Assembly: GCF_947539375.1 (NCBI RefSeq)
Contig: NZ_OX443569.1
Location: 806,001 to 870,000, forward strand
Length of the DNA stretch: 64,000 nucleotides
Direction of reading: 5' to 3'
Source: Lactobacillus isalae
Lineage (GTDB): Bacteria; Bacillota; Bacilli; Lactobacillales; Lactobacillaceae
Part shown: piece by piece, positions 1-9,034 of the stretch
How the letters are laid out: every line of letters begins with the position of its first letter
How positions within the stretch are numbered: position 1 is the stretch's first letter
The notes under the pieces: generated by a model
The model's input: only the letters and a program-made list of their open reading frames with translations
What the model was told of the DNA's origin: nothing
Database searches by the model: none
Program-made: the position numbers and the translations under genes

Positions 1-930
1 GCATCAACACCATCTTGGCCTGCTTGAGCTGCTTCGTTGTTTGTCGTAGCCGTTTCAATATTGTCTTTAGCCTTATTGGCTTCAGTAGTTGCTTGATCAA
101 TTAGATCTTTCTTTTCTGCATCACTAAGATTATCAGCTTTATTAATTACTTCAGTTTGAGCAGTAAGAGCATCATCTACTGCTTTAGTTGCTGCCTTCTT
201 GGCATCTTCTAAGCTTGGAACAGTAACATTATTAATATTAGTTGTTCCTTGATCTTGTGCAGTCTTAATTGCATCAGCTGTGATTGCTTTATCAATAGCT
301 TCCTTAGCAGTATTAGCTGCATCGGTTGCTTCTTTGATTAATTGATCTTTAGTTGTTTGATCAATATTATTAGCATCGTTGATTTCCTTAGTCTTAGCGT
401 TAAGGGCATCATCAATTACATCTTTTGCAGCATTTTGACTATCAGTAACGCTTGGTACCTTTACATTGTTAATTGCATCTACACCAGCTTGGCCTGCTTT
501 AGTTGCTTCGTCATTAGTTGTAGATTTTTCAATAGCATCCTTTGCTGTATTAGCTGCATCAGTTGCTTCTTTAATTAACTGATCTTTAGTTGTTTGATCA
601 ATATTTTCTGCGTTATTGATTTCCTTGGTCTTATCAGTTAATGCTTGATCAATTTCTTTGGCTGCGTTAGTTTTAGCATCATCTAAACTTGGAACAGTTA
701 CATTGTTAATGTTCGTAATTCCTTCAGTCTTAGCAGTATTAACTGCATCGGCATCAGTTGCTTGATTAATCGCAGTATTAGCATCATCTGCTGCCTTCTT
801 AGCATCAGCAATTAATTGATCCTTAGTAGCTTGATCGATATTAGTAGCGTCAATGATTTCGGTAGTCTTAGTATCTAAAGCCTTTTGAATATCTTCAGTA
901 GCAGTATTCTTAGCATTTGCAAGGTTAGCA
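1..930 (-). repeat. DUF1542-like tandem protein repeats in adhesin
   Basis: About four units with a period near 237 bp (79 residues). They are visible from recurring phrases such as TINNVTVPSLDDAK and DQTTKDQLIKEATDAANTAK. Compare the segments near 10 and 485, and near 245 and 717. Alternating units carry NNVTVPS and NNVKVPS variants, suggesting a two-unit higher-order repeat. The array continues past the window edge, so copy number is unknown. Confidence 0.75.
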
Positions 931-3900
931 TCACCATTCAAGCCAGTAATTGCATCGGTAATAGCCTTTGCTGCACTGTCTACTTGTGCCTGAGTTGCAT
1001 TAGTATTCTTTAAGATCTTTTGACCAGCAGTAATCGCATTATTAAGAGCTTCTTGGTTTGCTTTATCAGCATTAGTGTAATTACCAGTTTGCTTAGCATT
1101 ATTTGCATTGGTTAAAGCTGTTTCCAAGGCTTCAATATTAGTAGCCTCACCTTTAAGGTTATCTTTTGCTGCATTAATTGCATCTAAAGCATTCTTTACT
1201 TCACTTGCTGATGGATTTGCTTGATCCAAGACTGCTTGACCTGCGTTAATTGCATTATTATATGCTGTTTGAGCTTCGATAGTACCGTTGTAGAATGCAG
1301 GCGTATCTCTTACGTTTGGTGCATCTTTGACAGCAGCTTCTAAGGCAGCCTTGTTTGCAGCTTCAGTCTTCGCATCCCCATTTAGGTTATTATTCGCAGT
1401 TTCAAGATCTTGAAGAGCTTGGTTTACTTCTGCTTGAGTTGCATTAGTTTTATCTAAAACTGCTTGTGCATCAATAACTGCATTATCATACGCAGTCTTT
1501 TGTGCTTCGTCGGCATTAGTGTAATTATTGCTTGCCTTTACAGTATCAGAATTTTTTACTGCTGCTTCAAGAGCATCTTTATCAGTCTCCGTACCATTTA
1601 ACTTACTTTCTGTAGTTGTAATGGCTGTTAAAGCATTTTGAAGATCTGCTAAAGTTGGATTCTTCTCACTAAGAATATTATTTCCTGCAACAATTGTATC
1701 TTTATATGCATTTTGCAAATCTTCAGTTGCATTGTAGTACTTAAAAGAATTTTCAACATTTGTAGCATTATCAACCGCTTTTTGTAATGCATCTTTTGCA
1801 GCAGAAATATTACTATCACCGTTTAAAGCTGCTTTAGCATCAGTAATTTGCTTAATTGCTGCTTCTAGTTGAGGTGAAGTTGCACTAGTATTTTGAAGAA
1901 GGGTATTTCCTTCACTAATTGCACTTGTGTAAGCTGTCTTAAGATTTGGATCTGCTTGAGTATAGTTAGTAGTCTCTTCAATAGTCGGAGCCTCAGTAAC
2001 TAATTTTTGCAATTGATCACGGTATGAATTAGTCATCCATTCAGAAACTGTCTTGGTGTCAGTATCACTAGTTACAAAATCCTTAGCAGCATAAACAGAA
2101 ACCTTATCGTTGTCGTTTAACTTACCTAAATTAACACTAAATTTACCATCAGTACCAGTTTCAACACTATATGGTTCATTAGATGAAGTTGGATCACCAG
2201 TTTGACCAATAGTCCAAAGAGTTTTGTTATTAGTAGTAGCAACTTGATGAACTACGCCATTTACCGAAATATAAACAAATGCACCAGTAGCAGCAGCGTT
2301 ATTGGCAATACCACTCATAATGTAGTTTCCATCGGCATCCTTGGTAAAGCTAACATCAGTTAAATCAACTCTTGGACCGGAAGTAATTAAATTGATTGCA
2401 TTTTTAGCATTGTTGCCTGTTTCACGAGCGTCAATGGTCGTTTGCTTGTCATAACTAGTTACCTTGGTAACTGTTGGAGTACCATTAGCTGCATAAGAAA
2501 TATCAATTGTTCCGATTGGTTGACCTGATTCAGAAGTCTTTACAGCTTGGAATTGAACTTTACCATTCTTAATGGCAGTTGCACTTTCTGGCATTGTTAT
2601 ATTGAATAATGTTGGTTGAGTTGAAGTGAAGATACTACCACTACCTAAACTTACAGCAGTTGCTTGAGCCCCATCACCAGTTACTTGGAAAGTACCGTGG
2701 TGATTAATAGAAATTGTTGAAGTACCGGCAGAAACTAATAATGCTCCGTTATAATCATTTAAATTAGTACCATTAACGCTAAATTGGCCACCATTAACAT
2801 CAATTTTAGAGTCACCACTAATATAAATTGGTGCATCAATATCTTTGTTGTAAGGAACACCATCTACATTTACATTCAAAGTCCCTTTGTTTTCAATAGT
2901 AGCCCCCTTAGTCAAATATAATGCACCTGAAAGCCACTTATCTGTTGATAATTTGTTTAAACTAATAGTCAAATTGGAACTTTTGTCAATATTGATATTA
3001 GTGGTACCCTGTGATGCAATACCTCTACCAATCCTATCGACTCCCATAAAGTTTGGCTCAGGAGCAGTTTGAGTATGTGGTTCCAATGTAACTTGAGCAC
3101 CATTGACTCCATTATTACTCTGAAGGTTAATAGCGGTAGTTCCACCATCAATTTCGATTACATTACTACCATACGTTTTTAGGGTAACATTACTATCAGC
3201 CGCAAAATTAATAGAATTATTTCCTGATCTAAATTGAAGAACTTGTTGATTACCATTTCCTTGAGTAGTTTGATTCTTTTGATTTATCGGACTGGTATAT
3301 CCATTCACAGATTCAGCTGTAACATTTCCCTTAAAGTTAACAGTTACGCTTGGTACTGAAGTATCAGTATAAACTAATTGAGAGCCATGAAAAGTGACAT
3401 TATCAAATGTATATTCCTTAGCATTTTCAATTGGACTCCAATACGACCGATCATATAAATCAAGCTTACTAAAGGTAACCCCACTTTTACCTGCCATATT
3501 AAATGAATACCCATTAAAGTCAACAATGTATTTCTTATTATCATCTGCAGATTTAATTACGATATCTCTATAATTTTTAATATTCACAATGTGACTTTGA
3601 TTTATACTCTTAGTACCTAAATCAATATCCGAACCGACATTAATAGTAGTAGCAGTTCCATTTTGAATAGCATCAATTAAACCATCAGCATCTCTAACAG
3701 TTACTGAAGTAGTATCTTCACTATCATCAGATGCAACGGCAACTTTACTTTCAGTAGCTGATTTTGCACTTAAGAAAGAAGCGCTCTTAACTATGTCATT
3801 CAACTTAAGTGTATTAGTTGATACATCAGAAGTTTCATTAGTTTTTACATCTGCTGCGTTATTAGTATTAGAAATAGCATCTGTCTTTATAGTTGATTCA

Positions 3901-4442
3901 GTCTTCTTATTTGCTACTTCATTGGTATCGTCATTTACTTTTGCTTGTTGAGTTGCATTAACAGTCTCTACCTTAGTAGAATTTTCTGCATTTTCAGTAG
4001 CAACATTCTTTTCTGAATCTGCTTTTTGTTCAGCGGTAGTATTAGTCTTAGCAGTTTCTGTAGCAGTCTTTTCATCTTGCTTGGTTTCAGTAGCGGTATT
4101 ATTGCTCTCAGTTTTAGCTGAGTCAGTAGTAGCGTTAGCTTCATAACTAGCAACAACTGTACTCTGATCAAGATCATCAGTTACTGTACTTTTAGCTTGA
4201 TTAGTATTTGATTTTTCTTCACTCTTATTTTGAGTAGCTTGATTATTATCATTGGTATTTGCTACAACTGTTTTATCGCTGTTATCAACAGTATCAGCTG
4301 ATACTTGCTGACCAGTATATAGGCTAAAGCTTAATCCAATTAAAACAGATGCAGCCCCTACACTAAATTTACGAATAGAGAAACGCTGTTTTTCGTCTCT
4401 AACTTTTTCATTTTTCATCTTAATATTATTTTTTGAGACCAT
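1..4442 (-). CDS. Giant YSIRK-type cell-wall adhesin, C-terminus beyond window
   Basis: Continuous frame of 1480 codons with no stop that I found, entering from the left edge, so the C-terminus (an LPXTG anchor is expected) is missing. The ATG at 4442 follows a strong GGAGG site. Residues 20-39 form a YSIRK-type signal (RFSIRKFSVGAASVLIG) with likely cleavage after VSA49. Residues 50-210 are Ser/Thr/Asn/Val-rich. About 245-690 resembles the beta-helical pectate-lyase-like adhesive domain of lactobacillar surface proteins, followed by an Ig-like stretch to about 800. About 815-1170 holds five units of roughly 74 residues of FIVAR type. From about 1170 onward are units of about 79 residues resembling DUF1542. 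Known role of such proteins: sortase-anchored stalks with an N-terminal binding head. The ligand (mucin, glycan or another cell) cannot be told. Domain names are from pattern recognition, not a search. Confidence 0.85.
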   Translation of the reverse strand, partial: MVSKNNIKMKNEKVRDEKQRFSIRKFSVGAASVLIGLSFSLYTGQQVSADTVDNSDKTVVANTNDNNQATQNKSEEKSNTNQAKSTVTDDLDQSTVVASYEANATTDSAKTESNNTATETKQDEKTATETAKTNTTAEQKADSEKNVATENAENSTKVETVNATQQAKVNDDTNEVANKKTESTIKTDAISNTNNAADVKTNETSDVSTNTLKLNDIVKSASFLSAKSATESKVAVASDDSEDTTSVTVRDADGLIDAIQNGTATTINVGSDIDLGTKSINQSHIVNIKNYRDIVIKSADDNKKYIVDFNGYSFNMAGKSGVTFSKLDLYDRSYWSPIENAKEYTFDNVTFHGSQLVYTDTSVPSVTVNFKGNVTAESVNGYTSPINQKNQTTQGNGNQQVLQFRSGNNSINFAADSNVTLKTYGSNVIEIDGGTTAINLQSNNGVNGAQVTLEPHTQTAPEPNFMGVDRIGRGIASQGTTNINIDKSSNLTISLNKLSTDKWLSGALYLTKGATIENKGTLNVNVDGVPYNKDIDAPIYISGDSKIDVNGGQFSVNGTNLNDYNGALLVSAGTSTISINHHGTFQVTGDGAQATAVSLGSGSIFTSTQPTLFNITMPESATAIKNGKVQFQAVKTSESGQPIGTIDISYAANGTPTVTKVTSYDKQTTIDARETGNNAKNAINLITSGPRVDLTDVSFTKDADGNYIMSGIANNAAATGAFVYISVNGVVHQVATTNNKTLWTIGQTGDPTSSNEPYSVETGTDGKFSVNLGKLNDNDKVSVYAAKDFVTSDTDTKTVSEWMTNSYRDQLQKLVTEAPTIEETTNYTQADPNLKTAYTSAISEGNTLLQNTSATSPQLEAAIKQITDAKAALNGDSNISAAKDALQKAVDNATNVENSFKYYNATEDLQNAYKDTIVAGNNILSEKNPTLADLQNALTAITTTESKLNGTETDKDALEAAVKNSDTVKASNNYTNADEAQKTAYDNAVIDAQAVLDKTNATQAEVNQALQDLETANNNLNGDAKTEAANKAALEAAVKDAPNVRDTPAFYNGTIEAQTAYNNAINAGQAVLDQANPSASEVKNALDAINAAKDNLKGEATNIEALETALTNANNAKQTGNYTNADKANQEALNNAITAGQKILKNTNATQAQVDSAAKAITDAITGLNGDANLANAKNTATEDIQKALDTKTTEIIDATNIDQATKDQLIADAKKAADDANTAINQATDADAVNTAKTEGITNINNVTVPSLDDAKTNAAKEIDQALTDKTKEINNAENIDQTTKDQLIKEATDAANTAKDAIEKSTTNDEATKAGQAGVDAINNVKVPSVTDSQNAAKDVIDDALNAKTKEINDANNIDQTTKDQLIKEATDAANTAKEAIDKAITADAIKTAQDQGTTNINNVTVPSLEDAKKAATKAVDDALTAQTEVINKADNLSDAEKKDLIDQATTEANKAKDNIETATTNNEAAQAGQDGVD
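930..2000 (-). repeat. FIVAR-type three-helix repeats in adhesin
   Basis: Five diverged units of about 222 bp (74 residues). Each has a conserved LNGD/LNG turn followed by a Leu/Ala-rich helix and an NATQ-A-V-D-type motif. Unit boundaries fall near 1815, 1590, 1380, 1152 and 930. They probably form a rod between the adhesive head and the DUF1542 stalk. The domain name is my recognition of the pattern. Confidence 0.6.
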
Positions 4443-4968
4443 ATTTTCCTCCAGCATCAAAAATTTAAGTTCGTTCAATTATAACGAAGTATATTTATTG
4501 ATATTAGCTTAAACTTTGAGTTTATTAAATTATATTTTTATCATCCCTTATTAACCTATTTAATCTAACATCATTGACCTTAACACCATCAATATACTAT
4601 CGAATACAATAAATTACAAACGATATAGTAACATACATCGTCACCCAATCATATACATTTATAGAATTTATACGAATTTCTTTATAATTTATTCTATGTT
4701 CTATATCTTATAGGAGTAGCAAATCTTACCGACAATTTTTTACTATTCACTTTTCTTATTTGCACATATTACACTCTTTTAAATAACAAAATTAAGAGTT
4801 GATACGCGCCCATTTTAATTTCTGTCAAGTTCTCCACAAAAATTGGTTATGTCCTTCATACTATTATTCTTACTAACTACTTTTTAACCATAAAAAAATG
4901 GAGCTTTCACATTTACTGTGAGCTCCATTTTCTATACAACCTATCAAATTTTACTTTTGCTCTCTTGC
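4443..4968. other. AT-rich intergenic region, adhesin promoter and ABC-F terminator
   Basis: 526 bases without a gene. On the minus strand TATAAT at 4478-4483 is a good -10 for the adhesin, about 36 bases before its start codon; the -35 is unclear. The ABC-F terminator is at 4892-4931. Between about 4550 and 4890 I see only AT-rich sequence with no convincing ORF or structured RNA. Confidence 0.6.
4892..4931 (-). terminator. Rho-independent terminator of the ABC-F gene
   Basis: Perfect 11-bp stem (4895-4905 with 4921-4931, AAAATGGAGCT) followed on the minus strand by a run of seven T. It lies 38 bases after the ABC-F stop codon. Confidence 0.85.
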
Positions 4969-6471
4969 CTATATTACAATCCGTTGAGCTGCAACTTGTT
5001 CAATAAAATACTCATCATGTTCAACCAACAACATAGCTGGTTTTACTTCTTTTAACAGTCTAATCAATTGATCTTGATTAAACACATCTAAGTAATTCGC
5101 TGGCTCATCCCACAAGTATAAGTCAGCTTTCTCAACTAATGACTTAGCAATAGCAACCCGCTTTTTCTGCCCCATACTCATCTTTTCAATCGGCGTCTCA
5201 AAGCTTGAACGCGGGAATCCCATCTTTTTCAACATATTAAGCAAGTCTTCATATGATATCCCCTGCTCTTGAGTAAATTTTTTTAAGCTTCCTTTATATG
5301 TAGTGAAATTCTGAGGTAAATAGGAAATTAACAAACCACTAGCTAAGCTATACTTTCCCTGATGTTTAACTTCTCTTGCTTTTCCCAGCAATAACTTTAG
5401 CAATGTCGACTTACCAGCTCCATTCTTACCTTCAAGCGAAACTACGCCGTGATTCCTTACCACTAAGTTTAGATCAGTAAACAATTCCTTATCTTGAATG
5501 CTTAATCTTAACTTCTCTGTTTCAAGCAGAACTTGATGGTAATTAGGGCAATAATTCATCGTTAGGCTTGGTACATCTTCAATATTAACCATTAATCCTT
5601 CTTTTTCTTCGATCCGCTTATCCATTCTGTTTCTAGCACTAATGGATTTCTTCATCATCTTCGCTGACACATGGCCTAAAGCTGCCTTATTGATTCTAGA
5701 CCTCCGGTTAATAATGTACTGCGTTTTTTGACCAAGTTTCTTTTTAGCCTCTATCTTTTGCGCCCAATGATAGAACTGCTCTTTTTGATTGTGAAGATTA
5801 CTAATTTCACCAGCTAATTTCTGATTTTTTTCACGGTTGAACTCGTCGCGTGCATTCTTAACTTCTTCATAGGTCGCAAAGTTTCCTTGATATAAGTGAA
5901 TTTCACTATTCTCAATTGCTAAGATATGATCCGTTACCTGATTCAAAAAGTCCCGATCATGGCTGACCACAATATAGCCTTGCCGATGCCCACGCAAATA
6001 ATTACTTACTTCCTTACGACTTGCTTCATCTAAGTGATTCGTAGGTTCATCAATTAAGGGAAACGAATTTTGATCAGTGAAAGACAAAGCCAGCAAGATC
6101 TTCGTCTGCTCTCCTCCGCTTAAGCTATTAAACGATTGCCAAACTAGATTTGGATCGGCACCTAATAAATTCAACTCACGCTCTAACTCCCATTGTTCGA
6201 ATTGCATCTGATTTTGCAGTTCATATAAAGTAATATTTTTAGGATCATTAATTGAAACAGGATAGTAAGAGAATCTCAATCTAGTTTGTATCTTGCCTCT
6301 TCCTAGTAATTTCCTATTTAATATCTTCAGAAACGTTGTCTTCCCACGTCCATTTCTACCAACTAAGCCTAAACGCCAAGAACTGTCTAAATCCAAATTC
6401 AAATTATTGAAAATATTATCGATACTGTCTTCATACCTAAATGATAAGTTTGAAATTTTAATACTACTCAT
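4969..6471 (-). CDS. ABC-F ribosome-protection ATPase, Lsa-like
   Basis: A 500-residue soluble protein with two ABC ATPase domains and no membrane segment, the ABC-F layout. Walker A 1 is GRNGRGKTT (about 38-46), signature LSGGEQ (about 117), Walker B LIDEPTNHLD. The second domain has GKNGAGKST (about 352) and LWDEPANYLD. The charged linker at about 190-290 is the expected ribosome-contacting interdomain region. The N-terminus (NLSFRYEDSIDNIF, VGRNGRGKTTFLK) resembles the Lsa/lmo0919 branch, which displaces lincosamides, streptogramins A and pleuromutilins from the ribosome. Substrate range here is inference. The ATG at 6471 is preferred over TTG at 6474 because GAGGTGA is well spaced. Expression is probably inducible through the leader upstream. 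Confidence 0.85.
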   Translation of the reverse strand: MSSIKISNLSFRYEDSIDNIFNNLNLDLDSSWRLGLVGRNGRGKTTFLKILNRKLLGRGKIQTRLRFSYYPVSINDPKNITLYELQNQMQFEQWELERELNLLGADPNLVWQSFNSLSGGEQTKILLALSFTDQNSFPLIDEPTNHLDEASRKEVSNYLRGHRQGYIVVSHDRDFLNQVTDHILAIENSEIHLYQGNFATYEEVKNARDEFNREKNQKLAGEISNLHNQKEQFYHWAQKIEAKKKLGQKTQYIINRRSRINKAALGHVSAKMMKKSISARNRMDKRIEEKEGLMVNIEDVPSLTMNYCPNYHQVLLETEKLRLSIQDKELFTDLNLVVRNHGVVSLEGKNGAGKSTLLKLLLGKAREVKHQGKYSLASGLLISYLPQNFTTYKGSLKKFTQEQGISYEDLLNMLKKMGFPRSSFETPIEKMSMGQKKRVAIAKSLVEKADLYLWDEPANYLDVFNQDQLIRLLKEVKPAMLLVEHDEYFIEQVAAQRIVI

Positions 6472-6480
6472 CAAATCACC

Positions 6481-6640
6481 TCGAAAAAAGAGCCTGCACT
6501 TATGACAAGTACAGACTCTTTCTATTTTTAAGATATCAAAAAGAAGATAGTGCCTAACTTTAATCTTGTCAAAAGTGCATAGTCTTTCCTACTAAAATAG
6601 AATCCTTATTTAACTATGCTTATTTTCACAAGATTAAAGA
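6481..6640 (-). promoter_or_regulatory. Putative antibiotic-responsive transcription attenuator
   Basis: The leader has two competing structures. Proximal is a terminator-like hairpin (6488-6501 with 6507-6520, two mismatches) followed on the minus strand by six T at 6484-6489, directly abutting the GAGGTGA ribosome site. Distal is a long stem pairing 6558-6583 with 6613-6639 (12 bp, then AAAA/TTTT and 7 bp). The distal stem contains a 3-codon ORF. This is the architecture of ribosome-mediated attenuators known before several ABC-F genes (lmo0919, vga(A), vmlR). Confidence 0.7.
6569..6580 (-). CDS. Three-codon leader peptide MHF in ABC-F attenuator
   Basis: ATG CAC TTT TGA lies in the ABC-F leader and is preceded by AGGA six bases upstream of the ATG. 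Its start codon is within the long leader stem, so ribosome arrest here could open that stem and prevent the terminator from forming. A very short ORF is easily random. The ribosome site and the position inside the structured leader are what support it. Confidence 0.5.
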   Translation of the reverse strand: MHF

Positions 6641-6689
6641 CGCAACGGCGACCCTTCTTTCTAAGAGATGAATTTCAATTGATAAAATT

Positions 6690-6718
6690 AGAATATCATG
6701 AAATATTATCGCCTTCAA
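6690..6718 (-). promoter_or_regulatory. Promoter of ABC-F transcript
   Basis: On the minus strand TTGAAG (6713-6718) and TATTCT (6690-6695) are separated by 17 bases. The start would fall near 6683, giving a leader of about 210 nt that contains the whole attenuator. Confidence 0.55.
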
Positions 6719-6739
6719 TAAGAAATATACTAGTTTTTA

Positions 6740-7591
6740 TCATTTATTCCATAAAAACTTAATCAAAGAGCGATCAACTTGAGCATTTTCGTGTAATTTT
6801 GAATGTTGTGCATATCGACCATTAACTTTTAAAACTCGATAAGTACTATGGCCACTACCAATTAGGTATTGGAGAGATAAGGAAGAAATATTATCTACAC
6901 GACCATCACTACGGTTACCCAGGTCACCAATGATATTTAACACCTTAACATGTTTCTTATTATAAAGACTTCTAACTTTAGTCATTTGCTTATAAGTTGA
7001 ATTCATCTTATTTGGTTTACCATTACTACTCAACTTCATCCCTTTAGGTTGCTTTATTGACTTAGGAATCCCATCAAAAGTCAAACCAGCAAAATGTCCA
7101 GCAATATCAACCTGTTTCTGAATTTGTGGCATGTGTTTTTTATCACCATTTTGAAGCATATAGTAAATAATTGAAATATTACCTAAAGAGTGACCAACCA
7201 TGTTGATCTTCTTAATTCCATACTTCTTTTGCAATGCTTTTACTACGTTGGTTGCATATTCGCCATGCTTATCAAAATTAAGTTGACGGTTATTTTCATA
7301 ATTAACTTCACAGATTGGGTTCTTAGCTCCTTTATTCCAAGTTCCAACTAAAGTAACCTTACCTGTCTTGGATACTTCTGCACGAATAACCGACTTAGTT
7401 ACACCAGCCTTTTTGGCAGCATCAACCATATGCTCTTCAGCATGGTAAGAAGAACCTCCACCATGAAAGAACAAGGTTGGCGTTGAAGTAATTTGCACCT
7501 TTTTACTACTATTATTACTTTGGCTTGAACATCCTGCCAAAATTAAAAGGATGCTGGCCATCAATAAAATAAATAAATTTTTCTTCTTCAT
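6740..7591 (-). CDS. DUF915-type alpha/beta-hydrolase lipoprotein
   Basis: 283 residues with a lipoprotein signal: KKK, hydrophobic segment 6-18 and lipobox LAGC with Cys21, so the protein is likely anchored on the outer face of the membrane. The alpha/beta-hydrolase fold shows an HGGG oxyanion motif (43-46), nucleophile elbow GHSLG with Ser135, a late Asp (about 229-233, RSDGRVD) and a C-terminal His (about 267). This resembles the DUF915 family of surface hydrolases. The substrate is unknown; esterase or lipase activity is a family-based guess. The ATG lies 2 bases after the stop of the DUF2255 gene, so it is the last gene of the oxidoreductase cluster. No terminator was seen downstream. 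Confidence 0.8.
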   Translation of the reverse strand: MKKKNLFILLMASILLILAGCSSQSNNSSKKVQITSTPTLFFHGGGSSYHAEEHMVDAAKKAGVTKSVIRAEVSKTGKVTLVGTWNKGAKNPICEVNYENNRQLNFDKHGEYATNVVKALQKKYGIKKINMVGHSLGNISIIYYMLQNGDKKHMPQIQKQVDIAGHFAGLTFDGIPKSIKQPKGMKLSSNGKPNKMNSTYKQMTKVRSLYNKKHVKVLNIIGDLGNRSDGRVDNISSLSLQYLIGSGHSTYRVLKVNGRYAQHSKLHENAQVDRSLIKFLWNK

Positions 7592-7595
7592 TTTT

Positions 7596-7970
7596 CTACT
7601 TTTTCACAATTGCAATCGTTGCCTTAGCAACTGGATCTGATACCATCAAATCAATTGGATATTGACCATGATATTTATTATTAAAAGCATCGGTAACGTC
7701 TTGAATTAAAGAAGCATTATTAACTGGTTGATATTCAACTTCAAATTTTCGACCATTAATTTCTACTTGGCCACCATTTTTAGTGCCTGCTTGATACCAC
7801 TTAGTATCCTTAATTCCTTTAGCACCACGAATAAAAACTTGCTTATCTACAACTACTTCCCAAACTGGATTATCTTCCGCAAAGCTTGATTGGTCATCGT
7901 TATAAGGACGATTCTGCAAGGTTTGCGCATTCTTAAAAGCTGCTATTTCTTCATCAGTCCATTGTGCCAT
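7596..7970 (-). CDS. DUF2255 family protein
   Basis: 124 residues starting MAQWTDEE at the ATG at 7970, which has AGGTGAT in front; an upstream GTG in frame lacks a ribosome site. Small soluble protein with DEEIAAF near the start and a compact beta-rich core (WEVVVDKQVFIRG, KWYQAG, GQVEINGRKFEVEY), as in DUF2255. The family fold resembles a flavin/nitroreductase-like barrel in my memory, but no function is established. It lies 11 bases after the alcohol dehydrogenase gene and shares its transcript, so a redox-related role is plausible by context only. Confidence 0.7.
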   Translation of the reverse strand: MAQWTDEEIAAFKNAQTLQNRPYNDDQSSFAEDNPVWEVVVDKQVFIRGAKGIKDTKWYQAGTKNGGQVEINGRKFEVEYQPVNNASLIQDVTDAFNNKYHGQYPIDLMVSDPVAKATIAIVKK

Positions 7971-7981
7971 TAATATCACCT

Positions 7982-9022
7982 TTAATCACTAACTTTAATG
8001 TAGGATTTAATTACTTTTCTATCTGCCATATCTTGGTAGGCTTCATTAATTTGATCTAAAGAATAAGTCTTAGTAAATACTTTACCGGGATTAATCTTGC
8101 CATCTAAGACTGCCTTAAGTAATACTTCTTTATCATAAGTTGTAACTGATGCAGGTCCACCAGCAACACTCATATTCTTAAAGAAAATTAAACCTGGATT
8201 TAATTCTGCTCCGTGTGGTAACCCAACACGACCAACCAATGAGCCAGGTCGACCTACTTGAATAGCTTCTTCATTTGATAACTTACTACCAACACATTCT
8301 AATACTGCATCAGCTCCGCCATGTGTAATAGCAAGCAAGTTTTGAATTCCTTCTTCATCACGCTGCACTACATTATCTGTAGCTCCAAATTCACGAGCCA
8401 ACGCTTCACGGTCGGGGTGACGACTAGTTGAAACAATTTGTTTTGCTCCACGCAACTTAGCCGCAATAATTGCTGATAAACCTACAGCACCATCGCCTAA
8501 GACGATTACGGAATCACCTGGTTGAACATTAGCAACTCGAGCCGCATGATAACCTGTTGCCATTACATCTGCTAATGCTAAAAACGACTTAAGCATCCCT
8601 TCACTGTAGTCTTCGGGCTTACCAGGAACCTTAACTAATGACCATTGTGCATGTTGAAAACGCACATATTCAGCTTGATAACCACTGGAGAAATTGTCAC
8701 CCAAGTCATGATTCATACATACACCGTCAAAGCCAGCTAAACATGCTCGGCAGTGTCCACATCCATGAGTAAATGGTGCAATTACAAAATCGCCTTTTTT
8801 AACAGTAGTAATATCTTTGCCCACTTCTTCAATCACACCGATGATTTCGTGACCAGCATTTTCATGGCCTTGTTCTTCTAAACCACGATATGCCCATAAG
8901 TCAGAACCACAAACACAGGTACGAAGGACCTTGATGATTACATCGTCATCCTTTTCAATCTTTGGCATTGGCTTATCAACAACTTTCATTTCGCCAGCTT
9001 TAACAAATTCTGCATATTTCAT
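7982..9022 (-). CDS. Zinc-dependent alcohol dehydrogenase (MDR family)
   Basis: 346 residues. N-terminal GroES-like domain with catalytic-zinc ligands Cys38 and His58-Glu59 (GHE) and four structural-zinc cysteines at 88, 91, 94 and 102. The Rossmann domain has the nucleotide loop VIVLGDGAVGLSA (about 172-184). It oxidises or reduces an alcohol/aldehyde with NAD(P); the substrate is not deducible. Start ATG at 9022 with AGGAGAT upstream. It follows an FMN reductase gene and precedes DUF2255 in one transcript divergent from a LysR regulator, the usual arrangement of a small stress or carbonyl-detoxification operon. Confidence 0.88.
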   Translation of the reverse strand: MKYAEFVKAGEMKVVDKPMPKIEKDDDVIIKVLRTCVCGSDLWAYRGLEEQGHENAGHEIIGVIEEVGKDITTVKKGDFVIAPFTHGCGHCRACLAGFDGVCMNHDLGDNFSSGYQAEYVRFQHAQWSLVKVPGKPEDYSEGMLKSFLALADVMATGYHAARVANVQPGDSVIVLGDGAVGLSAIIAAKLRGAKQIVSTSRHPDREALAREFGATDNVVQRDEEGIQNLLAITHGGADAVLECVGSKLSNEEAIQVGRPGSLVGRVGLPHGAELNPGLIFFKNMSVAGGPASVTTYDKEVLLKAVLDGKINPGKVFTKTYSLDQINEAYQDMADRKVIKSYIKVSD

Positions 9023-9034
9023 AAATAGATCTCC

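Noticed and set aside
342-578. Plus-strand ORFs inside the adhesin gene
   Set aside because: Cys/Ile/Ser-rich composition and no ribosome site; shadows of the minus-strand repeat coding.
1-2000. Regular repeats that could suggest a CRISPR array
   Set aside because: The period is 222-237 bp, units are diverged and keep one open reading frame; they are protein repeats.
6293-6505. Plus-strand 70-residue ORF at the ABC-F 5' end
   Set aside because: Antisense to the Walker A region, without ribosome site or promoter.
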